Assembly: GCF_048263515.1 (NCBI RefSeq)
Contig: NZ_JBLXEC010000001.1
Span: forward strand, 434,001 to 498,000
Reading direction: 5' to 3'
DNA from: Marinovum sp048263515
GTDB lineage: Bacteria > Pseudomonadota > Alphaproteobacteria > Rhodobacterales > Rhodobacteraceae
Length of the DNA stretch: 64,000 bases
In this document: piece after piece, positions 34,510 through 42,043 of the stretch
Numbering within the stretch: position 1 is the first letter of the stretch
Layout: every line of letters begins with the position of its first letter
Position numbers and translations under genes: made by a program
The notes under the pieces: generated by a model
Databases searched by the model: none
The model's input: only the letters and a program-made list of their open reading frames with translations
What the model was told of the DNA's origin: nothing

Positions 34510-36959
34510 ACATTCAGACCAAACCCCAGGCCCCGGTGCTCGACCTCGACACCGGCTGGCAGCTGAGCCGCGTTGGTGCCGCTGACGAGACGCTCGACGT
34601 CGCGCTGCCCTTCGACGTGCATTCTGCGCTGCTGGCGGCCGGACGGATCGAAGACCCCTATTGGCGCGACAACGAGGTGCAAAGCGACTGGGTGCATGAA
34701 AGCCAGTGGCTGGTCGCCCGCGAGTTCGATCATGGGCCTGTCGACGGCCGCCACACCCTCACGCTCGACGCGGTCGACTGCCACGCCGTGGTCAGCCTCA
34801 ACGGGCAGGAGATCGGCCGGCCGGGCAACCGCTTCCTGCGCCATGATCTCGACGTAACCCGGGCGCTGAAGGAGGGCCGCAACCGGCTGGAAATCCGCCT
34901 GCTGTCCAATTCCGAGGAGGCCCGGAGACGGGCCGAAGAGGCGCCCTTCCCGATCCCGCATATCTACTGGAACAACCGCGTGCCGCATTACAATTTCCTG
35001 CGCAAACCGCAGTGCGACGCCGGCTGGGACTGGAACATCGCGCTCAGCCCGCTGGGGATCTACGGCGGCGTGCGCCTGCAGCGGACCGATCCGCTGCGGC
35101 TGGACGACGTGATGGTGCGCCAGTTCCATGAGGGCGGCCGCGTGCGTCTCGAGGTCGAGCTGCTGGTCGATTCCGCCAGGCCGGTCGAAACCGAGGCGCG
35201 GCTGGTGATCGACGGCCAGGCCGTGACCACCGAAGCGCAGCTCTGGCCGGGCGAGGGCCGGGTGCTGCTCTCGGCCGAGATCGACCGCCCGCGCCTTTGG
35301 TGGCCCGCAGGCCACGGCGCGCAGGAGATGTACGACCTGACCGTCGAAATCGCCGGGCAGCGCCGCGCCCTGCGCATCGGGTTGCGCGAGATCGAGCTGC
35401 TCACCGACGCCGACGAGATCGGCCATCGTTTCGCTTTCCGCGTCAACGGCCAGGAGGTCTTCATGCGCGGGGCCAACTGGATCCCCGCCGACGCTCTCCC
35501 GCAGCGCGCGACACCCGAGGCCGTGGAAGACCTGCTCGACAGCGCCCTCGAGGCCAACATGAACATGCTGCGTATCTGGGGCGGCGGCACCTACGAGCCG
35601 GACTGGTTCTACGCGATATGCTCGGAAAAAGGCCTGCTGATCTGGCAGGACTTCATGTTCGCCTGCAATCTCTACCCGGCGCAGGACCGCGCCTGGCTCG
35701 ACGGCGTGCGCCATGAGGCCCGCCAGCAGATCCGACGTCTGTCCGCCCATCCCTGCCTTGCGCTCTGGTGCGGCGACAACGAGCTGGTCGGCGCGCTGGG
35801 CTGGTTCGACGAGGCCAAGGCCGACCGCGACCGCTATCTCGCGCTCTACGACCGGCTCAACCACGCGCTGGAAGAGGCCATCGCCGACGAGGCGCCGGGC
35901 ATTCCCTGGTGGCCCTCGTCGCCCAGCGTCGGGCCGCTCAACTTCGGCGACGGCTGGCACGACGACACCTCGGGCGACATGCATTTCTGGGACGTCTGGC
36001 ACTCGGCCAAGGACTTCGAGCATTATCGGACCGTGCAGCCGCGCTTCTGCTCGGAGTTCGGTTTCCAGTCCTTCCCCTCGACCCGTCTGATCGAGAGCTT
36101 CACAGAGGCGCATGACCGCAACGTCTCGTCCAGGGTGATGGACGTCCACCAGCGCAACCGCGGCGGCAACAGCCGCATCGTCGAGACCATGGGCCGCTAC
36201 TTCCGTTTCCCCGAGAGCTTCGACGAGATGTGCTGGCTCAGCCAGATCGGGCAGGGGCTGGCGATGAAGACCGCCATCGAGTTCTGGCGGTCGAACAAGC
36301 CGCGCTGCATGGGCACGCTCTACTGGCAGCTCAACGACACCTGGCCTGTGGCCAGCTGGGCGAGCCTTGAATACGGCGGCGGCTGGAAGGCGACGCAATA
36401 CCTGGCGCGGCGGTTCTATGCGCCGGTGATGGTGACCGCGCAGCCCGACGCTGCGACCGGCGAGATCGTGCTCTGGGCGGTGAACGATACCGGGGCAGAG
36501 GTCGATCTGACGGTTCAGGGCCGCTCGGTCCGCTTTGAGGGCGAGATTGCCGAGATCGGCACGTGGCAGGCCGCCTGTCCTCCGGACCGCTCCGTCGAAA
36601 TCGCGCGTCTCGCACCGGGGACGCTGGCCGAAGAGGCCTTCCTGCACTTCGACTGGTCGGACAGCAGCAGCCGCCACAAGGGCCAGAACGAATACCTGCC
36701 GCAGCGGCCCAAGGCCTATGACATAGGCACGCCGCAGATCACTGCCGAGCCGGGCACTGCACCCGACGGCACGCCGCAGGTGACCTTGTCCACCGATCGC
36801 CCGGCGCTCTGGGTGACATGGGATCTGGGCGGCGATACGGTATGGTCCGACAACTGCCTCACCCTGCTGCCCGGACGGCCCCGGGTGCTGACCGCCGTGC
36901 GACAGCGGCGCTCGCACCTGCCCGACCGGACGCCCGAGGCGCGTGCCCTGAAAGGATGA
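34506..36959 (+). CDS. GH2 beta-mannosidase-like glycoside hydrolase
   Basis: An 817-residue family 2 glycosidase. An N-terminal jelly-roll (LSLNGQEIGRPGNRFLRHD region) and Ig-like domains precede the TIM barrel. The general acid/base is Glu426 in WCGDNE and the nucleophile Glu517 in CSEFGFQS. The 91-residue spacing and the TLYWQLNDTWPVASW stretch match bacterial beta-mannosidases rather than LacZ or glucuronidases. There is no signal peptide, so it is cytoplasmic and would release mannose from imported short mannosides. It overlaps the sulfatase gene by 4 bp. Confidence 0.9.
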   Translation: MNIQTKPQAPVLDLDTGWQLSRVGAADETLDVALPFDVHSALLAAGRIEDPYWRDNEVQSDWVHESQWLVAREFDHGPVDGRHTLTLDAVDCHAVVSLNGQEIGRPGNRFLRHDLDVTRALKEGRNRLEIRLLSNSEEARRRAEEAPFPIPHIYWNNRVPHYNFLRKPQCDAGWDWNIALSPLGIYGGVRLQRTDPLRLDDVMVRQFHEGGRVRLEVELLVDSARPVETEARLVIDGQAVTTEAQLWPGEGRVLLSAEIDRPRLWWPAGHGAQEMYDLTVEIAGQRRALRIGLREIELLTDADEIGHRFAFRVNGQEVFMRGANWIPADALPQRATPEAVEDLLDSALEANMNMLRIWGGGTYEPDWFYAICSEKGLLIWQDFMFACNLYPAQDRAWLDGVRHEARQQIRRLSAHPCLALWCGDNELVGALGWFDEAKADRDRYLALYDRLNHALEEAIADEAPGIPWWPSSPSVGPLNFGDGWHDDTSGDMHFWDVWHSAKDFEHYRTVQPRFCSEFGFQSFPSTRLIESFTEAHDRNVSSRVMDVHQRNRGGNSRIVETMGRYFRFPESFDEMCWLSQIGQGLAMKTAIEFWRSNKPRCMGTLYWQLNDTWPVASWASLEYGGGWKATQYLARRFYAPVMVTAQPDAATGEIVLWAVNDTGAEVDLTVQGRSVRFEGEIAEIGTWQAACPPDRSVEIARLAPGTLAEEAFLHFDWSDSSSRHKGQNEYLPQRPKAYDIGTPQITAEPGTAPDGTPQVTLSTDRPALWVTWDLGGDTVWSDNCLTLLPGRPRVLTAVRQRRSHLPDRTPEARALKG

Positions 36960-36964
36960 GACCC

Positions 36965-38002
36965 ATGGCCCAGACCGGCCCCGGCGGTGACAGCGTGACG
37001 ATGAAGACCATTGCGGCAGAGCTTGGCGTGTCGGTAACAACCGTCGCCCGCGCGCTCAAGGACGGCCACAAGGTCGGGGCCGACATGGTCGCCAAGGTGC
37101 GCGAGACCGCCGACCGGCTGGGTTACGTCCGCAACCTCGAAGGCGCCAAGCTGCGCACCGGCAAGACCTTGGTCGCCATGGCCTTTCTCAGTTTTACCGA
37201 GGAAGAGGAGATCGGCGATTCCGGCTCTGTCGGCCTGTTGCAGGGCATTCACAAGCGCTTTGCCGGCACCGATTACTCGGTGCGGGCGGTGCCTGTGGCG
37301 ATGGGGGACCTGGCCTTGGACCAAGTTCGCGAGGTGGTTCGGGGGCGCAATGCCGACGGCCTGATCCTCGATCACACCGAATTGCAGGATGACCGGGTCA
37401 AGTTCCTGCTGGAGGCGGAGTTTCCCTTTGTCACCTTCGGCCGCACCGAGCTTCTGTCACCGCATCCCTGGTTCGACATCGACAACGAATTTGCCGCCTG
37501 GCAGAGCACCGACGCGCTGCTGCGGGACGGGCATCGCCGGGTGGCGATGATCGATGGCGACCTGCGCTACAGTTACGTGCGCCAGCGGGTGCGCGGCTAT
37601 GAAACGGCGCTGCGCGAGCATGGGATCGACCCTGACCCGGCGCTGCGCCATCACGACATGCTCGACGCCAACCGCGCGCGCAAGGCCGCCGGCCGGCTGC
37701 TCGACGCGGGGGCCGATGCTTTTGTCTGCGTCAACGAGCTGACCTTTCTCGGCGCCCGCGCCGGGGTGCGCGACAGACTGGGACCCGACGTGGCTCAAGT
37801 GGGCTTTGCCCTGCGCTCAGGCACCAATATCGCCGAATATGTCGCCACCAAGGTCTATGCCTCGCATTTCTCGCGGCAGGAGGCCGGGCGCAAGCTGGCC
37901 GACCTGCTGCTCAAACGGATCGACGGCGCCCCGCCAGAGGCCTGTCAGGAGCTGGCCAGGACCACGCTCCGCATCAATGGAAAACCGCATGAAACGCTCT
38001 GA
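36965..38002 (+). CDS. LacI-family regulator of the mannoside/sulfatase operon
   Basis: A 345-residue LacI/GalR protein. The HTH is TMKTIAAELGVSVTTVARAL, followed by the hinge and a binding-protein-like effector domain (FPFVTFGRTELLSPHPWFDID, HRRVAMIDGDLRYSYVRQRVRGYE). About ten residues precede the usual HTH start. Encoded inside the operon, it is the natural candidate for binding the TTTATCGAT operators upstream of the first gene. Its stop overlaps the next gene by 14 bp. Confidence 0.9.
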   Translation: MAQTGPGGDSVTMKTIAAELGVSVTTVARALKDGHKVGADMVAKVRETADRLGYVRNLEGAKLRTGKTLVAMAFLSFTEEEEIGDSGSVGLLQGIHKRFAGTDYSVRAVPVAMGDLALDQVREVVRGRNADGLILDHTELQDDRVKFLLEAEFPFVTFGRTELLSPHPWFDIDNEFAAWQSTDALLRDGHRRVAMIDGDLRYSYVRQRVRGYETALREHGIDPDPALRHHDMLDANRARKAAGRLLDAGADAFVCVNELTFLGARAGVRDRLGPDVAQVGFALRSGTNIAEYVATKVYASHFSRQEAGRKLADLLLKRIDGAPPEACQELARTTLRINGKPHETL

Positions 38003-38654
38003 CATCAATTCCATCCTGGCCGAAGGCGATGCTTTCATCCGCAGCTTCGGCCACATCCTGCCGCCCTTCGCCTATTGGTCGCCGGACGAGATGCGCGCGC
38101 CAGGCGCCGCACTGATCCGCGAACGCGGGCTGGGCTGGGACATCACCGACTACGGCGACGGTCGGTTCGACGAGATGGGCCTGTTCCTCTTCACCACCCG
38201 CAACGGCACCCCCGCTGACCTGAAGACCGGACGCGGCATGCTCTATGCCGAGAAGATCATGATCACCCGGCGCAACCAGCTCTCGCCGATGCATCGCCAC
38301 GATCTCAAGGCCGAGGACATCATCAACCGCGGCGGCGGCGATCTGGTGATCGAATTGTTCGCCCCCGATGCTGCCGGCGGGATCGACGAAACCGCCCCGG
38401 TCACCGTGCCCTGTGACGGCGTCATGCGCACGGTCGAGGCCGGCGGGCGCATTGCCTTGCGGCCTGGCGAGAGCGTCACCCTGATGCCCGGCGTCTGGCA
38501 TGCGTTCTGGGCCGAGGGACAGGATTGCCTCGTGGGCGAGGTCTCGACGGTCAACGACGACCGGACCGACAACGTATTCCGCGAGCCCATCGGGCGGTTT
38601 TCCAAGATCGCGGAAGACGTCGCGCCTGATCATCTGCTGGTGTCGGACTACTGA
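37989..38654 (+). CDS. D-lyxose/D-mannose ketol-isomerase-like cupin
   Basis: A 221-residue protein of the D-lyxose isomerase family. The cupin metal site is supplied by SPMHRHDLKAED and later MPGVWHAFWAE. The N-terminal helical region (INSILAEGDAFIRSFGHILPPFAYW) is typical. Characterised members isomerise D-lyxose to D-xylulose and D-mannose to D-fructose. In an operon with a beta-mannosidase the mannose-to-fructose reaction is the more sensible one. This gene ends the operon. Confidence 0.85.
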   Translation: MKRSDINSILAEGDAFIRSFGHILPPFAYWSPDEMRAPGAALIRERGLGWDITDYGDGRFDEMGLFLFTTRNGTPADLKTGRGMLYAEKIMITRRNQLSPMHRHDLKAEDIINRGGGDLVIELFAPDAAGGIDETAPVTVPCDGVMRTVEAGGRIALRPGESVTLMPGVWHAFWAEGQDCLVGEVSTVNDDRTDNVFREPIGRFSKIAEDVAPDHLLVSDY

Positions 38655-38822
38655 GTTTGTCCGAGACATGCGAGTGATTGATGCCGAGGCGGGGGCACGT
38701 CCGTCACGCGGCTGCGGGCGACGCTGTTGCAGAAGATGGTACAGGCGATCCAGGCGGCCGAGCCGCTGAAATCGCCGCAGGTGGCGCAGGCCTGACCCTT
38801 GCTTGGTGGCTTCAAATCGATT
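38655..38822. other. Short gap with a possible gene-tail remnant
   Basis: A 168-bp stretch between the isomerase stop and the opposing GntR stop. One + frame reads RLRATLLQKMVQAIQAAEPL up to a stop near 38794, which looks like the C-terminal helix of a lost gene. I could not identify it, and no terminator-like hairpin was seen. Confidence 0.25.
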
Positions 38823-39593
38823 TCAGGAATCGAGCTTGACCACCTGCGACAGCCGCGCCGCTGCATCGGCGAGATGTGCCTTCATGCCGTCACTGGCGGC
38901 CTGGGCATCCTGCGACTCGATCGCCTCGGCGATGGCGCGGTGCAGGGGCACCGAGGCGCGGTTCATCTTCTCTTCGGGGTTGGTCAGCCGAATCGACAGC
39001 ATCAGCCCCGCGAAGATCGCGTTCTCCAATGCTTCGAGGTAGCGATTGTTGGTGGCGCGCAGCACCGCGATGTGGAAGCGCGCGTCGGCCAGGACGTATT
39101 CGCTGTTTTCGCCGGCATGGGTTTCCATCTGGTCGACCGCGTCGAGGATCGCCTTGAGCTGGGCCTCGTTGCGCCGGCTGGCGGCGTAGAAGGCGGCGTC
39201 GGGTTCGATCGATTGCCGCAGCTCCATCAGGCTGATCAGCCGTTCGTCTTCGATGGTCAGCGACTGGTGCCACATCAGCACGTCGCGGTCGAGCATCTGC
39301 CAGTGTCCGACGTCCTGCACCCGTGTGCCGATCCGTTGACGCACCTCGAGAAGTCCCTTTGCCACCAGCATCTTGACCGCTTCCCGAACGGCAGTGCGGC
39401 TGACGCCGAACTCTTCGCAGAGCGCGTTTTCGTCGGGCAGAAGCTGGCCAGGCTGAAGCTGTCCATCCAGGATGCGTTCGCCCAGCTTGCGCGAGATCTG
39501 GCCCGAGAGCGAGCGCGAGAGGGTGTTCGATGTGGGGATCAGGACGTCCTGGTCTGAGGCTGGCACGATATTCTCCATTCTTTCAGTAATCAT
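38823..39593 (-). CDS. GntR-family regulator, FadR/FCD subfamily
   Basis: A 256-residue protein with winged HTH (NALCEEFGVSRTAVREAVKMLVAKGLL) and FCD domain (DARFHIAVLRATNNRYLEAL, with metal-type Asp/His). The start ATG 39593 follows AAAGG; ATG 39578 is also possible and an in-frame ATG at 39653 looks too far upstream. Divergent from the hydratase/aldehyde dehydrogenase genes, it probably controls them. FCD regulators of this type commonly sense sugar acids such as hexuronates, gluconate or galactonate. Confidence 0.9.
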   Translation of the reverse strand: MITERMENIVPASDQDVLIPTSNTLSRSLSGQISRKLGERILDGQLQPGQLLPDENALCEEFGVSRTAVREAVKMLVAKGLLEVRQRIGTRVQDVGHWQMLDRDVLMWHQSLTIEDERLISLMELRQSIEPDAAFYAASRRNEAQLKAILDAVDQMETHAGENSEYVLADARFHIAVLRATNNRYLEALENAIFAGLMLSIRLTNPEEKMNRASVPLHRAIAEAIESQDAQAASDGMKAHLADAAARLSQVVKLDS

Positions 39594-39663
39594 ATGACCT
39601 TTGTGCGGGAAATCAATGTCGGGAATTTTCGGGCGCTGCGCGGCCAAAGTCAAAAAGTTATTG

Positions 39664-39674
39664 ATATTATGTTT
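39664..39674 (+). promoter_or_regulatory. ATATTATGTTT motif upstream of the hydratase gene
   Basis: An AT-rich element (GATATTATGTTTG in context), about 40 bp before the start of the FAH-type hydratase gene and about 70 bp from the divergent gntR start. The same 11-mer occurs at 44103-44113 and, inverted, at 53971-53981, always in a promoter region. It may be the operator of one of the GntR regulators of this half of the window. Confidence 0.5.
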
Positions 39675-39714
39675 GCGGATGCGATAGGAATGTCGACAAA
39701 AGAGGAGATTACCG

Positions 39715-40497
39715 ATGCTATCGCAAGACCAGAGGTCAGAGGCCGCCCGCGCGCTGTTTCAGGCCGAACAGACCCGGGTGCAGGCCCAGCGCCTGTCCGC
39801 CACCTATCCGCAGATCGAGATCGAGGACGCCTATGCCATCAGCCGCGAAGTGGCGGATACGCGGGCCAAGGCAGGCGACCGGCTGATCGGCCACAAGGTC
39901 GGGCTGACCTCGAAGGCAATGCGCGCGGCGTCAAAGATCGACGAGCCGGACTACGGGCATGTCTTTGCCAGCATGCTGATCGAGGACGGGGCGACGGTTA
40001 GGCACGCCGATTTCTGCGTCCCGCGCGTCGAACCGGAACTGACCTTCATCCTGAAATCGCCCTTGCAGGGGCCGGGCCTGACTCTGGAGGATGTGCTGGA
40101 GGCGACCGAAACCGTCGTGCCCTCGATCGAGATCATCGACGCCCGTGTCACCGAGCCGCGCCGCATCTTCGACACCGTGGCCGACAATGGCGCCGCCGCC
40201 GGGCTGATCCTCGGCGCGCAGCGCTTTCGGCCGGACGAGATCGACTGGCGTTGGGCCGGAGCGCTGTTCCGCCGCAATGGCGAGATCGAAGAGACCGGCA
40301 TCGCCGCCGGCGTCATGGATCACCCGGCCAATGCCGTGGCCTGGCTGGGCAACAAGCTTGCGACCTACGGTGGCGGGCTGGAGGCCGGTCACATGGTGCT
40401 TTCGGGCTCCTTCACCCGCCCGGTCTGGGCCGAACCCGGAGACCGGCTGGAGGCCGATTTCGGCCCGCTCGGCACCGTGTCCCTCAGCTTTTCTTGA
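39715..40497 (+). CDS. FAH-superfamily hydratase/dehydratase, 2-keto-4-pentenoate (HpaH/MhpD) hydratase-like
   Basis: A 260-residue enzyme of the 2-oxopent-4-enoate / 2-oxohept-3-ene-1,7-dioate hydratase type. Features are IGHKVGLTSKAM, the metal-binding Glu pair in RVEPELTFIL and VVPSIEIIDARV, DTVADNGAAAGLILG, and LGNKLATYGGGLEAGHMVLSGSF. These enzymes need Mg2+ and add or remove water at a 2-oxo acid. No aromatic meta-cleavage genes are nearby. Paired with an aldehyde dehydrogenase gene, it may instead dehydrate a 2-keto-3-deoxy-pentonate, as in Weimberg-type routes; this is inference. Confidence 0.8.
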   Translation: MLSQDQRSEAARALFQAEQTRVQAQRLSATYPQIEIEDAYAISREVADTRAKAGDRLIGHKVGLTSKAMRAASKIDEPDYGHVFASMLIEDGATVRHADFCVPRVEPELTFILKSPLQGPGLTLEDVLEATETVVPSIEIIDARVTEPRRIFDTVADNGAAAGLILGAQRFRPDEIDWRWAGALFRRNGEIEETGIAAGVMDHPANAVAWLGNKLATYGGGLEAGHMVLSGSFTRPVWAEPGDRLEADFGPLGTVSLSFS

Positions 40498-40513
40498 ATT
40501 CCAGGAGCAACCC

Positions 40514-41965
40514 ATGCCCGCAACCCAACCCAAGTACCTGATCGGCGATGACTGGGGCACCGCCTCTGACCTGCCGCCGATGGCCGTGGTCAACCCGGCG
40601 ACCGAAGAGACCCTCTACGAGGTGCCCAACTGCAGCCCCGACCATGTGGCGCAGGCGCTCGTTCATGCCGAGGCCGGTTTCGCCGAATTGTCGGCGCTGC
40701 CCGGCTGGAAGCGCGCGCAATACCTGCGGCGCATCGCCGAGGAAATCGTCAAGCGGCGCGATGAATTCGGCCGCGCCATCGCGACCGAGATGGGCCGGGT
40801 GCATTCCATGGCCGTGGGCGAGGCGGACTCTGCCGCCGAGCAATTCGTCTGGATGGCGGGCGAGGCCGAGCGCCTGTTCGGCCAGACCATCACCTCGCGC
40901 TTTGGCGGTCATCTCAGCATCACGCCAGAGCCGGTGGGCATCGTCGCGGCCTTCAGCCCGTGGAACTTCCCGCTGGGTCTGCCGGCGCGCAAGCTGGCAC
41001 CGGCGCTGGCGGCGGGCTGCGTGGTGATCCTGCGGCCCTCGGAACAGACGCCGCTGGTGGGCACGCTGCTTGGCGAATGCTGCCAGGCGGCGGGTCTTCC
41101 CAAAGGCGTGGTGCAAATTCTGCAGGGCCACCCCGAGGGCGTCTCGCCGGCGCTGATGGCGGCGGAAGCGGTGCGCAAGATCTCCTTCACAGGCTCGACC
41201 CGGGTCGGGCGGATTCTGATGGCGCAATCGGCGCAGACGGTGAAACGCGTCTCGATGGAGCTCGGCGGCCATGCGCCGCTGATCATCTGCCCCGATGCCG
41301 ACGTGCCGGCGGCGGCGAAACTGGCGGCCAAGTTCAAGTTCATGAACACCGGCCAGATCTGCGGCTCGCCCAGCCGGTTCTTCCTGCATGAAGACGTGGC
41401 GGGCGAGTTCACCGATGTCTTCATGGCCGAGGCCGAGGCGGTGCGCATGGGCGACCCGATGTCGCCAGAGACCACCATGGGCCCGATGGCCAGCCCCGCG
41501 CAACTCGATAAACTTGAGCGGTTGGTGACGGACGCGGTCAACAAGGGCGCGACCCTGCGGCTGGGCGGCGGACGGGCGCGCGAGCAGAACAAGGGGTTCT
41601 TCTTTGCGCCGACCGTGCTGGAGAACGTCACCGACGATGCCGTGATCATGTCAGAGGAACCCTTCGGCCCGGTGGCTTCGCTGACCACCTATGCCGATCT
41701 CGGTGACGCCATCGCACGAGCCAACAGCACGCAATACGGGCTGGCGGCTTATGCCTTCACCCGGTCGGAAGTGGTGGCGAGGCGGCTGTCGCGGGAGCTG
41801 CAGTCGGGCATGGTCGGGATCAACAATTTCCTGCTGTCGCACTACGAGGCGCCGTTCAGCGGGGTGAAACATTCCGGCGTCGGTATCGAGGGCGGACAGA
41901 TGGCGATCAATGAATACCTGACTTTCAAAACCACGCATGCGGAGTTCGAGGTGGCCGCGGTCTGA
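40514..41965 (+). CDS. NAD(P)-dependent aldehyde dehydrogenase (semialdehyde type)
   Basis: A 483-residue ALDH. The catalytic Cys283 is in NTGQICGSP and the general base Glu249 in MELGGHAP; FSPWNFPLG and the C-terminal EEPFGPVASL are typical. It resembles succinate- or alpha-ketoglutarate-semialdehyde dehydrogenases. Following the hydratase gene by 16 bp, it would oxidise the semialdehyde product, giving 2-oxoglutarate if the pathway is a Weimberg type. A strong terminator follows. Confidence 0.88.
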   Translation: MPATQPKYLIGDDWGTASDLPPMAVVNPATEETLYEVPNCSPDHVAQALVHAEAGFAELSALPGWKRAQYLRRIAEEIVKRRDEFGRAIATEMGRVHSMAVGEADSAAEQFVWMAGEAERLFGQTITSRFGGHLSITPEPVGIVAAFSPWNFPLGLPARKLAPALAAGCVVILRPSEQTPLVGTLLGECCQAAGLPKGVVQILQGHPEGVSPALMAAEAVRKISFTGSTRVGRILMAQSAQTVKRVSMELGGHAPLIICPDADVPAAAKLAAKFKFMNTGQICGSPSRFFLHEDVAGEFTDVFMAEAEAVRMGDPMSPETTMGPMASPAQLDKLERLVTDAVNKGATLRLGGGRAREQNKGFFFAPTVLENVTDDAVIMSEEPFGPVASLTTYADLGDAIARANSTQYGLAAYAFTRSEVVARRLSRELQSGMVGINNFLLSHYEAPFSGVKHSGVGIEGGQMAINEYLTFKTTHAEFEVAAV

Positions 41966-41975
41966 GACCGCGCGC

Positions 41976-41996
41976 GCACCGGCCCTGCGCCGGTGC
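41976..41996 (+). other. Small GC hairpin after the aldehyde dehydrogenase gene
   Basis: GCACCGG and CCGGTGC form a 7-bp stem with a 7-nt loop just after the stop codon. It lies 12 nt before the stronger terminator hairpin and may assist it. Confidence 0.35.
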
Positions 41997-42008
41997 CTCA
42001 ATGCCGAT

Positions 42009-42038
42009 GGGATACCGCATCACTGCGGTATCCCTTTT
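42009..42038. terminator. Rho-independent terminator between convergent genes
   Basis: GGGATACCGCA and TGCGGTATCCC form a perfect 11-bp stem with a TCAC loop, followed at once by TTTT on the + strand. It ends the hydratase/aldehyde dehydrogenase operon and lies 5 bp before the 3' end of the opposing GH127 gene. Confidence 0.88.
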
Positions 42039-42043
42039 CTCGT

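Noticed and set aside
34434..37040. 868-codon - strand frame opposite the GH2 gene
   Set aside because: It is the mirror of the GH2 coding sequence, with no motifs and no ribosome binding site, while the + strand carries both catalytic glutamates.
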